Assembly: GCA_964019055.1 (NCBI GenBank) | Contig: OZ025207.1 | Location: forward strand, 21,582,617-21,646,616 | Reading direction: 5' to 3' | DNA: 64,000 nucleotides | From: Anthopleura xanthogrammica | Lineage: Eukaryota > Cnidaria > Anthozoa > Actiniaria > Actiniidae | Part shown: positions 23,145-34,189 of the stretch, one piece after another | How positions within the stretch are numbered: the stretch's first letter is position 1 | Layout of the letters: every line of letters begins with the position of its first letter | Notes under the pieces: model-generated | What the model was told of the DNA's origin: nothing | Databases searched by the model: none | What the model saw: only the letters and a program-made list of their open reading frames with translations | Position numbers and translations under genes: made by a program

Positions 23145-24064
23145 CTAGAATATACAAACGATACGTTGACGATACCATCTGTGTCATAAGAAGAGATCTC
23201 ATTGACGAATTCCACCAACATCTTAACAGCCAAGATAGCGATATCAAGTTTACTGTAGAAAGATATGCTGATGATGGTCTTCCGTTTTTAGACACTCTTA
23301 ACAAGATTAAAGAGGATGGTTCCATCGATATGTCAATTTTCAGGAAGAAAACGCACACAGACAGGTATTTGCAATTCTCGAGTCATCACCCTCCACAACA
23401 TAAAGCTGCTGTCGTGCGTACGTTGTTCCACAGATCAGAGGAGCTGCTATCTATCGAGAAGAACAAAGACGAGGAAAGGATCCACCTAAAGAGAGCTCTA
23501 CAGGATAATGGATACCCACGGCAATTTGTAAGGAAATACAACAAGGAAAGATCGAAGAAAGAACAAAGACCTGACGAGGAAGTTAAAGGCTATGTCACTC
23601 TGCCTTATGTCCAAGGAACCACAGAGAGAATGCAACGTGTTCTGGCATCGTATGGGATAAAAGTTAGCGTAAGACCAACTTATACGCTAAAGAATATCTT
23701 AAGCAATGTTAAGGATCCATTACCGAAAGAGAAGAAAGTTGGCGTGATCTACTCAATCCCATGTGGTGAGTGTGATACAGTATACATTGGAGAGACGAAA
23801 AGAGCCATGGGGACGAGGGTTAAAGAGCACCAGGCCTGTGTACGGTTACAGAAGACAGAAAGCTCGGCGCTATCAGAACACGCGCATAAATTTGGACACT
23901 CAATAGCCTGGGATAATGCTAAGATATTGCAGAACGAAGGAAGATGGCACCAGCGAAAATGGGCTGAAGCTTGTTACATCAGCAAAAACAAGAGCGCCAT
24001 TTTCAATAGAGACGCTGGTAGAAAGTTACCAGAAAATTATTTAGCTATTGTCAAGGGTAATTAG
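23145..24064 (+). CDS. Penelope-like RT and GIY-YIG endonuclease, truncated (plus copy)
   Basis: Starts at RIYKRYVDD, 48 bp shorter at the 5' side than the opposite copy, and is otherwise essentially identical through the GIY-YIG domain to the stop after AIVKGN. The methionine upstream at 23105 reads the antisense of the partner and is not native. Confidence 0.85.
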
Positions 24065-24206
24065 CTTTCTCAATTCTAGAATGCATTCTTTATGTTAGCG
24101 CGCGCGCTCTAAATGTTATACTCGTGAGCGCTTAAAAATGCTTGATTGCGCGATGAGCGTGAGTTAAGCAGTTGATTGTAACTGTCGTTGTTTATTACAT
24201 TTAGCC

Positions 24207-24232
24207 CTGAGGATGGGCAATTAAGCCCGAAA
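24207..24232 (+). ncRNA. Hammerhead-like core in the Penelope 3' region (plus copy)
   Basis: Same motif as the opposite copy: CTGAGGA, GGGC/GCCC stem, GAAA. Confidence 0.4.
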
Positions 24233-24294
24233 GCTTGGCAAAATAAATGTCAATTTATGGTTGAGGATACAATTTATGTTTGAATCCTACTTAT

Positions 24295-24990
24295 GTTTAC
24301 ACCAAAAAGGTAATGGTATATTTGGAATGGTTCATGAAAAAATTGATCTTTTAGAAAGGCGGCTTGCTACGCTTCAAATATTCGAGTGTCAGATGTTGTA
24401 GGCAAATCGCTTATTTCTCAGGAAATATACGAGTATTTTTTTCGTTTTAATACCATCATATCTTAGCTTAAGGGTTAATTCATACTCGTATATGAAAGTA
24501 CTCCAAAGTACTCCAGGTTTTAGATAGGTTTAGGACCTCTGAAAATAGCCATTTTTTGACATTTCACGAAGAACTGAACATTGGAAATGTATAAATAATA
24601 AACGGACGTTGAGTCAAATCACAGTATATTTTACACAAACGACAAGAAAAGTGATAAATCTACAACTTATCCATATCATAGGTACGGAAATAATGGGATA
24701 CGCACTTTGTTGAACAACAAGTCCATCGAGCAGTTGTCACCCGTTTCTTTCTCTCAAATTTATCCAGATAACTGACATGAATCAGTCTTAAAACAACTTC
24801 AACTCCTTCCAAGGCGGGTATAGAAACATAAAAATCGTCTTTCGATACGCAGTGAACGTAAAATAAGGAAAAATTCTGGGAAAGATGTCGAGTATTCATC
24901 AACTGAACTAAACTCCGCCATGTTGATCTTCACACAGAGCCTGCTCAAACAAAGTGATGACGTCACGAAAGAATTGATAATACACTATGA
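24295..24990. other. Internal part of the foldback element
   Basis: No recognised domain. On the minus strand an ATGGCGGAGTTTAG start near 24921 opens a short frame, but it does not continue into anything I recognise. The 80-codon ORF at 24660-24902 is in another frame. Confidence 0.35.
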
Positions 24991-25027
24991 AACGCAATGC
25001 ATCATGGGATAACCCTGGACCCTGTAT

Positions 25028-26081
25028 GTGCTGTTAACATACAAAGACTAACTTTCTAACATAGAACATAAGGTGTTTCTCCTTGCAAGACTGCTTGTTT
25101 ATAGCATGGACTATTGCCTTGTTATCAGTAAAAAAAACAAAATGCACTGGTTTCGCATCAGCTCACCCCAAAGACACAGACTGAGCACTATAGGATAAAA
25201 CTCGAGGACTGCTATATTAAAACTAGTCCACTCTATAGGCCAGGACCCATAGCACCATTTAGATCCGAAAATGGCACAAAAACCAAAAAGCCTGATGCAT
25301 CAGTAAAAAGATTTAAACTTGACCTCCAAAAAGAAAGATTTGCCATTAAAACCACATAAAATGATTGCCAAACAGCCAAATCAGCTCTTACTTCTTTAGT
25401 GATGCGAAAGTAGTGGAAGGGAGAATTCATCCCAATAGTTAAGTCAATTAACCGACGTAGGAAAGCACGTCCAGGTGTTACCACAGAACAAGCAAAATTT
25501 AGTAAACCTGTCAAATATTGTATATCACGAAGAATGGCTTTCTTTTTATGGAGAAGCAAGGATATGGCAGCCAAACACTTATCTAATTTGTCCTGAGGCA
25601 AACGTGCTTCGTATTGGACAGAATCTAGCTCTATTCCTGCAAAAGCGAATACCTTGCTAGGACCACATGTTTTTTCTGGTGCTATGGGCAAGCCCACAAA
25701 TTCACAAAATTGTGTAAACAATGATAGCTGAGATTTACAACTATCATATGTTGGTGCTATTATTAAAAAATCATCTAACAAATGAATCATGTGTTGGATT
25801 TCAAACTTATTACGAGCAACCCATTCCAAAGCAGTACTGAGCAATTCAAATGTTTTACAGGAACTAGAGCAGCCCATTGGCATACATTTATCATAATAAA
25901 ATTGACCTTTCCATTTCATTCCGAACAAGCTATAATCTTGAGGGGAAATGGGAATAATCCTGAAAGCATTCTCAATGTCAGTTTTGGCTAGAAAACACCC
26001 CCTACCAAGTGCCTTAATATGGGATATGGCGTCAGCTATATTGGCATAACAGACTCTACTGCCTTTGGTTTTAAGCACCAC
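25028..26081 (-). pseudogene. DIRS-type retrotransposon fragment (RT and RNase H)
   Basis: The minus-strand frame encodes a DIRS-like reverse transcriptase: ISHIKALGRGCFLAKTDIENAFRIIPI, MPMGCSSSCKTFE, and MIHLLDDFLIIAP with the catalytic DD. The connection and the start of RNase H follow (SLNLFTDASG). After TDASG a frameshift occurs; the other frame continues with WPIEWTSFNIAVLE and FFTDNKAIVHAINKQS down to about 25030. The 5' part of the RT and any tyrosine recombinase are absent. It ends where the foldback element 21757-25023 begins. Confidence 0.85.
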
Positions 26082-26572
26082 TAAGCAAACAATGCAAAGA
26101 CATGGAGATTTTGCGTTGAATAATTCTGTATATCATCACAGGTATCCCAAGCTGGGTTTCTGTGATATCCTATCGAACTTATAAGGCAATGTATGGCGAT
26201 TTTTAGAAAAAATTACAAATTAGTAAATCACACAAATAAATGTTCCTACTTGTGTTTCGTGTTTTCCTTTGAGTCTCTGTGAAGTTTCAGGTCATTTGCA
26301 GCAATATTGAGCGAGTATCGTGGTGGAGTATCCCTCGTACTTAAAAATTGGGAAGGTAGCACACTTCAGGCCGCTCGAACCCTCGATAAGGGTCAATAGT
26401 TCGCCTCTAGTTCAGCCAAAATTACACATCACGCCGAAATTCTTTCACAGAACCTTAGTCCGATATTTGATACAACCACACAATCGATCTCCCTTTCGGA
26501 ATTCAACGCTAACATTTTCAAAAGCCAATTTTTTTCGAAGCCATTGCCAATCCGATGTGATATGAACCAACC
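26082..26572. other. Stretch with an imperfect palindrome
   Basis: Near 26121-26170 ATCATCACAGGTATCCCA and TGGGTTTCTGTGATAT form an imperfect hairpin. No gene is supported here. Confidence 0.4.
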
Positions 26573-26801
26573 AAGGCTGGAACGGCTTTCAACCGTCGTT
26601 ACAAAAACCATGCGTACCCTCTCCTCCAAGGTTAACAAATGTCACTGCTATTGTTTTAGCCGACCAATAGCAATTTGCCAATAGAGACGTGATTCATTTA
26701 AAATATATATAAACAACGTACTTGTATCAATCAACACAGAAGGATTTGAGGGGAGGGTACGCATGGTTTTTGTAACGACGGTTGAAAGCCGTTCCAACCT
26801 T
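26573..26801. mobile_element. Foldback MITE, 49-bp TIRs
   Basis: The left arm (26573-26621, AAGGCTGGAACGGCTTTCAA...) and right arm (26753-26801) are nearly perfect reverse complements. ORFs crossing them are repeats of the same translated arm. Confidence 0.85.
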
Positions 26802-27771
26802 GCAGTTGCTAGGAACAAGTCTTTTGCTTCCCTTTCCCATAGGAAACCAACTTTTGGTAGAGTTATAAAGTAGAAATGTTTGTGGGATCTCTCCTTTGTT
26901 TTGAGGAGGTTTTCTACGGTTTTCCTTCCCCCTCGAAAATCAACTTCTAAACCCCAATTGAAATCTAGTGGGGAAAAAACCGACAACTCTGTGGAACTAC
27001 TGTTCACTCCCATTTATTTGATCTTATATTTTTTATTCAAAACATAGAAGAGGAATTGTTGACTTTTACGAAGGGAAAAAACCATTGTGCTTTAGCAGCA
27101 CACGTCACTGACTCGTATACTAGCCTACGTGGCTGAGGACTGACGTAATTGAAACTGGCTACCGAAATTAACAGAAATTGAAGGGAGTCGCCTGCTATAA
27201 CAACTAATCAACCTAACTACTTACTTACCTACCTACCGACCGACCGACCGACCGACCGACCGACCGACCTACCTACCTAACTGCCTACCTACCTACCTAC
27301 CTAGCTACCTACCTACCTATTCCAACCATACCAACCTACAACCACCTCAGCAACCAAACAACCAATCAAACAATCATCCAACCAATTAAATGGTTTTCAA
27401 ATTTTGACTTATCTTCTGAACTTGAAATATGATGGGCTTTTGTCACACAGCGGACATATTGGTTGAAACAATGGGTTTAGATTCACTTGGGTTCCTTTGC
27501 CCTCGCTTTGAGGCGCTTCATAACGTTCCAAACAAAGGTTTTTGCTCTCAAGGGAATAAACATGGCCGCCTTGTGATAAAGGTCCATATACAGTATTTCT
27601 TTCGATGTCTGAGGAGCCCTTAAATTTTCATACTTCTGTGTTTTCTTGAGTCGGGATATTAGAGGCCGGTTTGCAGATTGCATTTTAACTAGAGGTAGAC
27701 CATTGCTTTATCCCAATAGCAAGTTTTCTAAAAATACTGCGCTGATTTAAATACCAACTCACTAACCATTC
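26802..27771. other. Spacer including a CCGA/CCTA microsatellite
   Basis: 27221-27320 is a (CCTA)n/(CCGA)n tetranucleotide repeat. The remaining sequence has no supported gene and lies 3' of secreted gene A. Confidence 0.6.
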
Positions 27772-29084
27772 TCAGCCACTCTTGTTGAGTTTCATCTTAA
27801 AGAACTTAGCTGCTTCTATAGACCACGATTGAATCCGTGCGGGGAGACACTTTAGTACTTCTTCAATACGCGTTTCAACTGCTTTCATTTTCGGCACGTC
27901 ATTCATGTTGTTTTCGTTGTTCATAAAAGCGGTCACAGCATATTGGTCAGAATATTCGTTTTCATTTATCATTTGAGCAATTCTGTTTCGGATATTATGG
28001 AATATTCCATTCAAAATGGTTTTTTCTTGTTGTTTACATTGTTTGTCTAGCCACGTTGCCTCAATGGTATTATCTGTTGGCAAATTGAAGACATCAACTA
28101 AGTGGGTATAAATGTGTGCATGGTGTAGTTCTTCAGTGCCGCCCAGGAGTGCCGCCTGATATTCACCACTCTTTAGTCGAATAAAGGTTCAATATTGACT
28201 CGGATAATGTAAGTTGAATTATTTTTTTTTCTTTGTGGAGTTTTTCTCAAAGCCTTCTTGTTTCCCTCACTTATATTTTGTTGAATTTTGTGGGGTTCAG
28301 TTTTCTACCAAGAAATTGTTGTAGAGCATATATATGTGTTGATTTGTAAGAGCCACATGGAATATTATAGTTTTAATTGAATATAATAACAATGATAAGC
28401 CACCATATTTTGATTTTGACTTTGTCTGAAGCTTCACCATCGGAGTTTTAAATTTTTTTTTTTTTTAATTTTTTGTCTTGATCATTGAAACTGTCATCTT
28501 TTTTTTTTTCCTTTTTGCCTCCTTTTTGAATCTTATCGTAAACATTGAGAAAAAGCGCGTTAAATTTACGATTTATATGCGAAATACTACGTACCTATCA
28601 ATTGAAAGACCAACTTTCTGAGTTCGCCGATGGTTTTATTCCACTGTAAAGCATTTACACCATTTCCTGTTTGTTCCTGACCACATATTGATACCATGTC
28701 ACTTCCAGTGGTAAGCAAACCATCATTCTTATACTCCATATAGTCGTTAACCATAATTGGAAATAGACCCGTCACATCTTTGTTTTGAATCTTATCTGTG
28801 ACAATGAATGCATTTTGTGCTGTAAAGGTATTTGCTTTAACGAAGCTTATTAAACGTGTTTCTGTGAACACATCTTGGATTATGTGAGTTAAGGCTTTAG
28901 CGATGTTGTTGAATAAATGATCACCCTTCTTAGAGACTGCTCTTTTCTGTGCGTTAGCTTCAACATTATCTTCGTGCAGATGTTCTTCTCCAGTACGAAC
29001 CCGGTATTCTCCACCATGGGCACGGCTTTCCCCGCCAAGCACAAAAACTGCCAGAAGTATCGTCACTAGCTGCTTGAAATTCAT
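27772..29084 (-). CDS. Secreted-protein family gene A
   Basis: Coding exons are 29084-28595 (donor GTACGT, phase 1) and 28073-27772 (acceptor TTTGCCAACAG), giving 263 residues. A hydrophobic signal peptide (LVTILLAVFVLGG) is followed by a His/Gly/Glu-rich start, then KKGDHLFNNIAKALT, a region aligning with KDVTNQFPTMVNNY in gene B, and in exon 2 IRNRIAQMINENEY and IQSWSIEAAKFFK. The mature protein has few cysteines. I do not recognise the family and give no function. The acceptor TTACTTCCCCAG sits 8 bases before the ATG, so the leader exon is non-coding. It is the most diverged of the three paralogs in this cluster (A, B, C) and lacks the Lys-rich start of exon 2 seen in B and C. Confidence 0.8.
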
Positions 29085-29148
29085 TTATTATTGCTGGGGA
29101 AGTAAATAAAGCTGTAGATATAAGATGAGTCGGCATGTATGTTCATCT

Positions 29149-29176
29149 TGGGGGGGGGGGGGGGGGGGGGGTCGGG
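29149..29176. repeat. Poly-G tract
   Basis: A run of about 20 G residues, interrupted once by TC near its end, lies just upstream of the coding exon of gene A within its leader intron. Confidence 0.9.
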
Positions 29177-29177
29177 G

Positions 29178-29345
29178 GTAATGCACGTACTTTCCGTGGT
29201 AACGCACTCGCCTCTCACCTCTAGGGTATCGGGTTTGATTACTGAACTCAGTATCTCATATGAGTAGAGTTTGTAAGGTGTGTCTCTCTCGAGTCGAAAG
29301 CTTTTCGTTTTCTTCCCTCGAGCTCAGCCGGAATATGGAATATCG
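29178..29345 (+). repeat. tRNA-derived SINE, copy 1
   Basis: TGGTAACGCACTCGCCTCTC resembles a tRNA A-box region and GGGTTTGATTACTGAACTC a degenerate B box. Then ATATGAGTAGAGTTTGT follows, the body seen again at about 29728. This fits a cnidarian tRNA-derived SINE. Confidence 0.6.
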
Positions 29346-29689
29346 TTCAAATGGCTTTCATGAGGCCATTCGAGCCGATGAAAGGATGCAAGTAATTTTT
29401 TCTTGTATTTTACTTAGCTGTATCCATTTCGTGAATATCAATCCTAGCAGGGTTGTAAGATGTCAATTTTCCTCTTTTTTTACTCATGCAGTAAGAATGT
29501 CACTGAACTCTAATAATCAACATTACAAATCTAATAATGAACTCTACAATGTTCGTCTAGGAATCCCTATGCACTCCCTGTTAACATCTTGCTGATCATA
29601 TTTATTTCTTTTTCTTTTTATAGCTCAATCAAAGTTTAATGGTCTAGGTGATTTGGGTATTAAATGTAGCTCCAATCCACGACAACCAA

Positions 29690-29890
29690 AATACTATACC
29701 CTCTTGATTCCCAGACTCGTCATCACATGTGAGTAGAGTTTGTAATGTATCTCCCTTGGGTTTTCTCCTTGATTCTCCGGTTTTCCTCCCGCTATAAACT
29801 GGTTACCCTAACACGCTAAATTCCTATTCGAATTGTGAGTTAGCCGTGCCCTGACTTTTATTAGCCCAGAGGCTGTTTAAGGGTGATCGA
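29690..29890 (+). repeat. tRNA-derived SINE, 5'-truncated copy 2
   Basis: Starts at TTGATTCCCAGACTCG and continues with ACATGTGAGTAGAGTTTGTAA, a T/C-rich body and CACGCTAAATTCCTATTCGA. It aligns with the body of the copy at 29178 but lacks the A-box. Confidence 0.55.
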
Positions 29891-30095
29891 TGGAATTTGA
29901 CCCTATATATATAGTCTGCCACTGAGCACAATGGACACAAAACGCACCCTTTTTTAAATATAGCAGAGAAAAATTGTTAGCTCGATGTTGGCCACACGAA
30001 ACTTGTAAATGTCTAAAGTAATTTTCAAAGGCAACAAATGGAATTAGCTAGAAAAAGAGAGAGGAAGGTTGCGAAAGAAATAAAGCATTACAAAC

Positions 30096-30314
30096 CTCTG
30101 CTGTCTTCAATCTCTTGATGAAAAATGATAAAAATCCTGGATAAGAAGCATGAGGCAGTGGCACAATACAAAACCAGTCTCACTAGTCATATTGACGATG
30201 TTTCACGCTGTGGCCAGGTACTACCAATACGGGTAACACTTTGTATAGCAGTGACGTCTGTCTTTAACGGTCGTCTTAAAATCCTTTTCAAAACTGGTAT
30301 GTTACTTGAACCTT
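30096..30314 (-). promoter_or_regulatory. Leader exon and conserved block upstream of gene A
   Basis: The block (30199-30314 on the minus strand) contains a variant of GTAGTGGTAGTACCTGCGCA followed by GCGTGAAAC, and it ends with a splice donor CAGAG/GTTTGTA at 30096. Related blocks precede genes B, C and D. I read it as promoter-proximal sequence plus a 5' untranslated exon spliced to the acceptor before 29093; the transcription start is not determined. Confidence 0.55.
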
Positions 30315-30644
30315 AGAAACGAATTTACAGAAAATCATTCACCTGTTAGTGTCGTTAGGGAATTTTATTGGCAACCTTAACACCTTCAAGCGCCTTGTAG
30401 GAACTTAAACCCTAAAATTACCAAAAGCTTTTATCAATTTTTAATGTTGTTGTAAAATAAAGAATAACGATCATTAAGTGTCTGTTTTAAAGGCTTTGCT
30501 AAATCACTAACCTAACTAGTACAAACGTTTCAGCTCAGGGTAATAAGGTCCATAGTCCACAGGAAGTCCATCGCTTGTTTCAGGTATGGTAAATCAAACG
30601 TATAATTTTTAATCGTAATACTAAAAGGACTAGAATAACTTTAT

Positions 30645-31804
30645 TTAAGCTTTTTTTCTGTAAAACTTAGTCGCTTCTACGGCCCATTGCCGAACTCGGT
30701 CCGGAAGGTTGCGAAGTGCTTGTTGAATATGGTCCTCCACTGCTTGCATAAGCCTTGAATTAGGTTTATTTTTTACAAACGCGGTCCTTGCGTCTTGGTC
30801 TACGTATTCCCCTCGATTGATAATTTGGTTAATTCTGTTCCGGAGATTTTGTAGCAATCCATTAAGCCTGTTTCTGTGCTGTTCCAATATTTCTTGTTGT
30901 TGTCGTTTTTCTTCTTCTGTTTCCTTTTCCTTTTTGTTCTTTTTCTTCTTGGGTATTAACCATGCCATTTTAATGGTCTCATCTGCAATGATAGAAAAGT
31001 TGCATCTCATGCAACAGTATTGCCTAACTGTTGACTGTAGTTTCTTTCGGGGCAGACGCTGAACTTTTCAGTCGGTTGGGGTGGAATATTTTAATGATCT
31101 AAACTAAGGAACGCCTCGTAATTCAGTCACTAATTCGCTTTCACGAAAAGCGGAATCCAAGGGGCGTGAATCGGGATTTCAAGGAAGCACAGTGATGCAG
31201 CCGGATTCCGTGGGGTAAACTCTGCAACTTGATTACCATAATTTCTGGTTTAACGTGATCATCACTGATCATGATGTGCACGTGATTGTCCTCTGGTCAG
31301 AAAAAAAGACTATTTAGATTTCATTTACTCACCAATAAAATCGAAGACCATTTTTCTTAGTTCTTGGATGGTATTGCTCCATTTTTCAGCATTTGCATCG
31401 GGTCCTTCATGTTTCTGTCCATAAACAGACAGACTGTCACGATCTCTTGTAAGCAGTTTGTCTGTCTTATATCCCTTATAGTTGTTGACCATAGTTGGAA
31501 ATTGATTCGTCACATCTTTGTTTTTAGCAAGGGTATCCACTACTATGAATTCGTTTTCTGCTGGATAAGCCTTACAAAAGTTGTTAAGATACGTCCAACG
31601 GAACACATCCCGAATCATATCCGTCAAGGCTTTTGCAAGGTTGTTGAATAAGTGATCACCCTTCTTAAAGGCCATTCTTTTCTGTGCACTGGTTTCTACT
31701 CCTTGAAGTAGTCCATGGACGCCTCGTTCTCCACCATGGATCCAACATTCCCCAACAAGCACAAACATCACAAGGAGTATCGTTGCAAGCTGTTTATCAT
31801 ACAT
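30645..31804 (-). CDS. Secreted-protein family gene B
   Basis: Exons 31804-31333 (donor GTGAGT, phase 1) and 30982-30645 (acceptor ATCATTGCAG) give 269 residues. A signal peptide (LATILLVMFVLVGEC) is followed by family blocks GDHLFNNLAKALTDMIRDVF, NKDVTNQFPTMVNNY, LLTRDRDSLSVYGQK and TIQELRKMVFDFI. Exon 2 starts DETIKMAW, then a Lys/Glu-rich stretch with coiled-coil character, then NRINQIINRGEYVDQDARTAF and VRQWAVEATKFY. The reading frame is intact, with ATG two bases after the acceptor TTCTCCAG. Function unknown; secretion is inferred from the N-terminus. Confidence 0.82.
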
Positions 31805-31978
31805 TTCTGGAGAATTAATGTTGATAATATAAATGTGTTAAGTCTGGATAACGAAATGATTATGCTCAGTGCAGCGCAATATCGAGCTTTGTATCATCAT
31901 ATGCAGTTTCCCTTGTGAAACGGTCGAAGCTCTAAAAGCGTACAACGGTCAAATTTTTAAGTTCTAGTATTCTACTCA

Positions 31979-32145
31979 ATAGACCTTTTTAGCTTCGTAT
32001 GCAAATTGCCCATTTCAGACCACATGACATTCCCTTGAGAAATGTTCTTTTGTTAAAATATTTACACATGAAAGAATCAGCTCCCAAGAGGGGCATCACA
32101 TGGTCTGAAATGGGCACAACAAACAACGAAGCTAAAAAGGTCTAT
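31979..32145. mobile_element. MITE with AGACCTTTTTAGCTTCG termini
   Basis: The left arm (ATAGACCTTTTTAGCTTCGT, then CCCATTTCAGACCACATG) and right arm are imperfect reverse complements of about 55 bp around a short centre. It is non-coding and sits in the leader intron of gene B. Confidence 0.8.
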
Positions 32146-32264
32146 TATATGCTGGAGGTTAGAAAATCCTTCCCAGTAGAATTGCTGGCTGTTAATATTG
32201 CTTTGGTACTTCAAAATATTTAGATCGATCAATGCGACTGTTAATGACGTTTCGGCTTCAGGAA

Positions 32265-32525
32265 ACTAAATAATGTTTAATATACGAGCAGGAGTGTTTT
32301 ATCGGATTTAAAACACGCGCGGCAAAGCGAGTTTATTAAACAGCTTTAAAAACCTCTAGGTGTATGTTCGCATGTTCTAGTGAATTTTTGACGAATGAAC
32401 CAAGTTTGGCAGAGAAAATCCTAAAGTTTACGCAATGAAGATGATTTTTTATCAGATTTAAAACCCCCTCCATGGTCGATGATTCTATTGTGTTCTCATT
32501 AAATATTCATGAGTTTTTGAAGATA
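32265..32525. repeat. Dispersed repeat R1, copy 2, with a second repeat
   Basis: 32265-32440 matches 465-657, and 32450-32525 matches 21228-21300. The two known copies therefore each represent only part of a larger repeat, or two repeats lie side by side here. Confidence 0.65.
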
Positions 32526-32987
32526 AGTTTCAACGATCTCTATCAGTAGATTATTTGATTTACATGTTTTGTTCTCAAAAAAAATTGGGGATTAATCTGT
32601 GGTGTATCGTATCATGTTATGGAGACGAAGAGAGGTCCTCTTTTGTTGCTGTTTTGTTGTTTGATAACAGGTACATTTTAGAACATACTTAAGATTATCG
32701 ACAATCATCAAGGACGGCGACGCCAAAACGATGTTGCGAGTATGTTTTCAAAACAATGTTTTAATGAAGCCGCAATCGAGTCGTCCTCGCCGTTGCCGTT
32801 CTCTCTAAGAAAAAAAAAAAAAAAAAACAACTGACGAAGGTTAGAATTACCGGTACATGAAGAATGACAATGAATAAATGTTGTTGGCCCAAAAGAGAAG
32901 TGCCTATAATAATTTTCAAAGGCAACAAACCGAATAAACTGAACGGAGAAAAGGGGGAATAGATAGTGATAATGCAATCATACAAAC

Positions 32988-33233
32988 CTATGCTTCCAAT
33001 TTCGTGTTTGCGTCTGGATAACTTGTGGTAGTCAACAGCTATTATCCACCCTGAGCACCAAGGAAAAAACACGAGGTTTAAATCAATGTTTTGACGTGAC
33101 GTTCTTATCGGATGTTTCACGCTGCGCGCAGATACTACCACCACAGGTAATACTTTGTAAAAAAAACTGAAGTCTGTGTTTAAACAGGTGTAAGAAAATT
33201 TCATATTCAAAACTGGTACGTGATTTAAACCTC
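32988..33233 (-). promoter_or_regulatory. Leader exon and conserved block upstream of gene B
   Basis: Conserved block at 33115-33233 with GTGGTGGTAGTATCTGCGC and GCGTGAAAC; leader exon ends AGCATAG/GTTTGTA at 32988. It is the direct counterpart of the blocks at 30199, 37221 and 56277. Confidence 0.55.
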
Positions 33234-33785
33234 AGCTGATAAAAGTTTTTTTTCAATAAAATCAGCCTATCCGCATTAAGAAAACTTATCAAGTGAGCCC
33301 CTCTGTGAACTTTTGCTCTTGGGGCAAGATAGAGAACATATGTGTCTAAATAATAAAAAAAACCATTATTAATTGTGGGGTCGTTCAAACTTTTGTTGAC
33401 GAAATTTCTGGCGGTCACTGACTTCATTTAGAATTTATGAAATTTAGAATACAAAGCACTGCATCTGTCCATTATTTCGAAAATTAACTTCATTTCAAAA
33501 TGGTAGGCGTGTGAGATCCTTTCATTGAAAACTGGAGGGAAACACCTTAATTTTTTTATTATAAATCGTTTTCTCGCTTATTCAGAAAGTCTGAACAAAT
33601 TTACGAAATGCTCCAATATCGTAGCCAGACCCTGCTCATTAATAGCAAAATCGCACGATTTTCAGTAAAAAGAGTAAGGCTACGATACGAAAATGGAAAT
33701 ACCCATCATCACTATTGCTTTCTTTCTTAACCACCGATTGCTCTTACTATACTTGGTTGCAGGTTTCATGGTAAACCAAAGTGAG
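33234..33785. other. Spacer between genes B and C
   Basis: AT-rich with no supported gene; ORFs called here are on mixed strands and lack domains. Confidence 0.4.
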
Positions 33786-33794
33786 ATATATATA

Positions 33795-33950
33795 TAGAGG
33801 ATATTACATGGGCGCGCGGAAATACGAATTTTATCTTCGAGTGTTGAAAATATCTCTCACGAGTGAGTGCAGCGAATGAGTTAGAGATTTTTAACACGAG
33901 AAGATAAAATTCGTATCTCCAAGAGCCCATGTAATATTCTGTTTATTATA
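33795..33950. mobile_element. Foldback element (GATATTACATGGGC family)
   Basis: GATATTACATGGGCGCGCGG and AATACGAATTTTATCTTCG on the left pair with AAGATAAAATTCGTAT and GCCCATGTAATATTC on the right, arms of about 58 bp. Confidence 0.8.
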
Positions 33951-34189
33951 TAATTATCAATGAAAAAGAAAAGAAAGATTTTCAAGCTTATTTCTGCTAT
34001 AAGAAGTATGTTACCATAGTGATGATATTTTCACATGTGAAAATGTCAATTTCTTGATAATCATATAATAATCGGTTTTTAATACATAGCTGGAATGGAA
34101 TGCAACAAATGATCCAAACATTAATAGCATTTCACGGGAACTTTATTTCTCAATTTTCTCCATTTGCACACAATCATTTAAAATAAGGT

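Larger units (their letters stand above)
21927..24282. mobile_element. Head-to-head Penelope-like element dimer
   Basis: Two nearly identical 5'-truncated Penelope-like copies face away from each other. The arms are 21927-23096 and 23145-24282, separated by 48 bp that belong to the minus-strand copy. The 12-bp sequence AATCCTACTTAT flanks the whole structure (21915-21926 and 24283-24294), indicating one insertion event. Both copies keep the 3' end outward. Confidence 0.85.
21757..25023. mobile_element. Foldback element hosting a Penelope pair
   Basis: AGGGTCCAGGGTTATCCCAT at 21757 is inverted at about 25004-25023, and the match extends inward through ATGATGCATTGCG. Without the 2.4-kb retroelement insert the element would be about 0.9 kb. 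I found no transposase in it. Its right end abuts a DIRS fragment, so it may have inserted there. Confidence 0.7.

Noticed and set aside
23145..23358. Upstream extension of the minus-strand Penelope ORF to 23358
   Set aside because: It reads the antisense of the opposite copy across the palindrome centre; native coding sequence ends at about 23143.
27221..27320. Possible CRISPR-like or satellite array
   Set aside because: It is a simple CCGA/CCTA tetranucleotide repeat without spacers.
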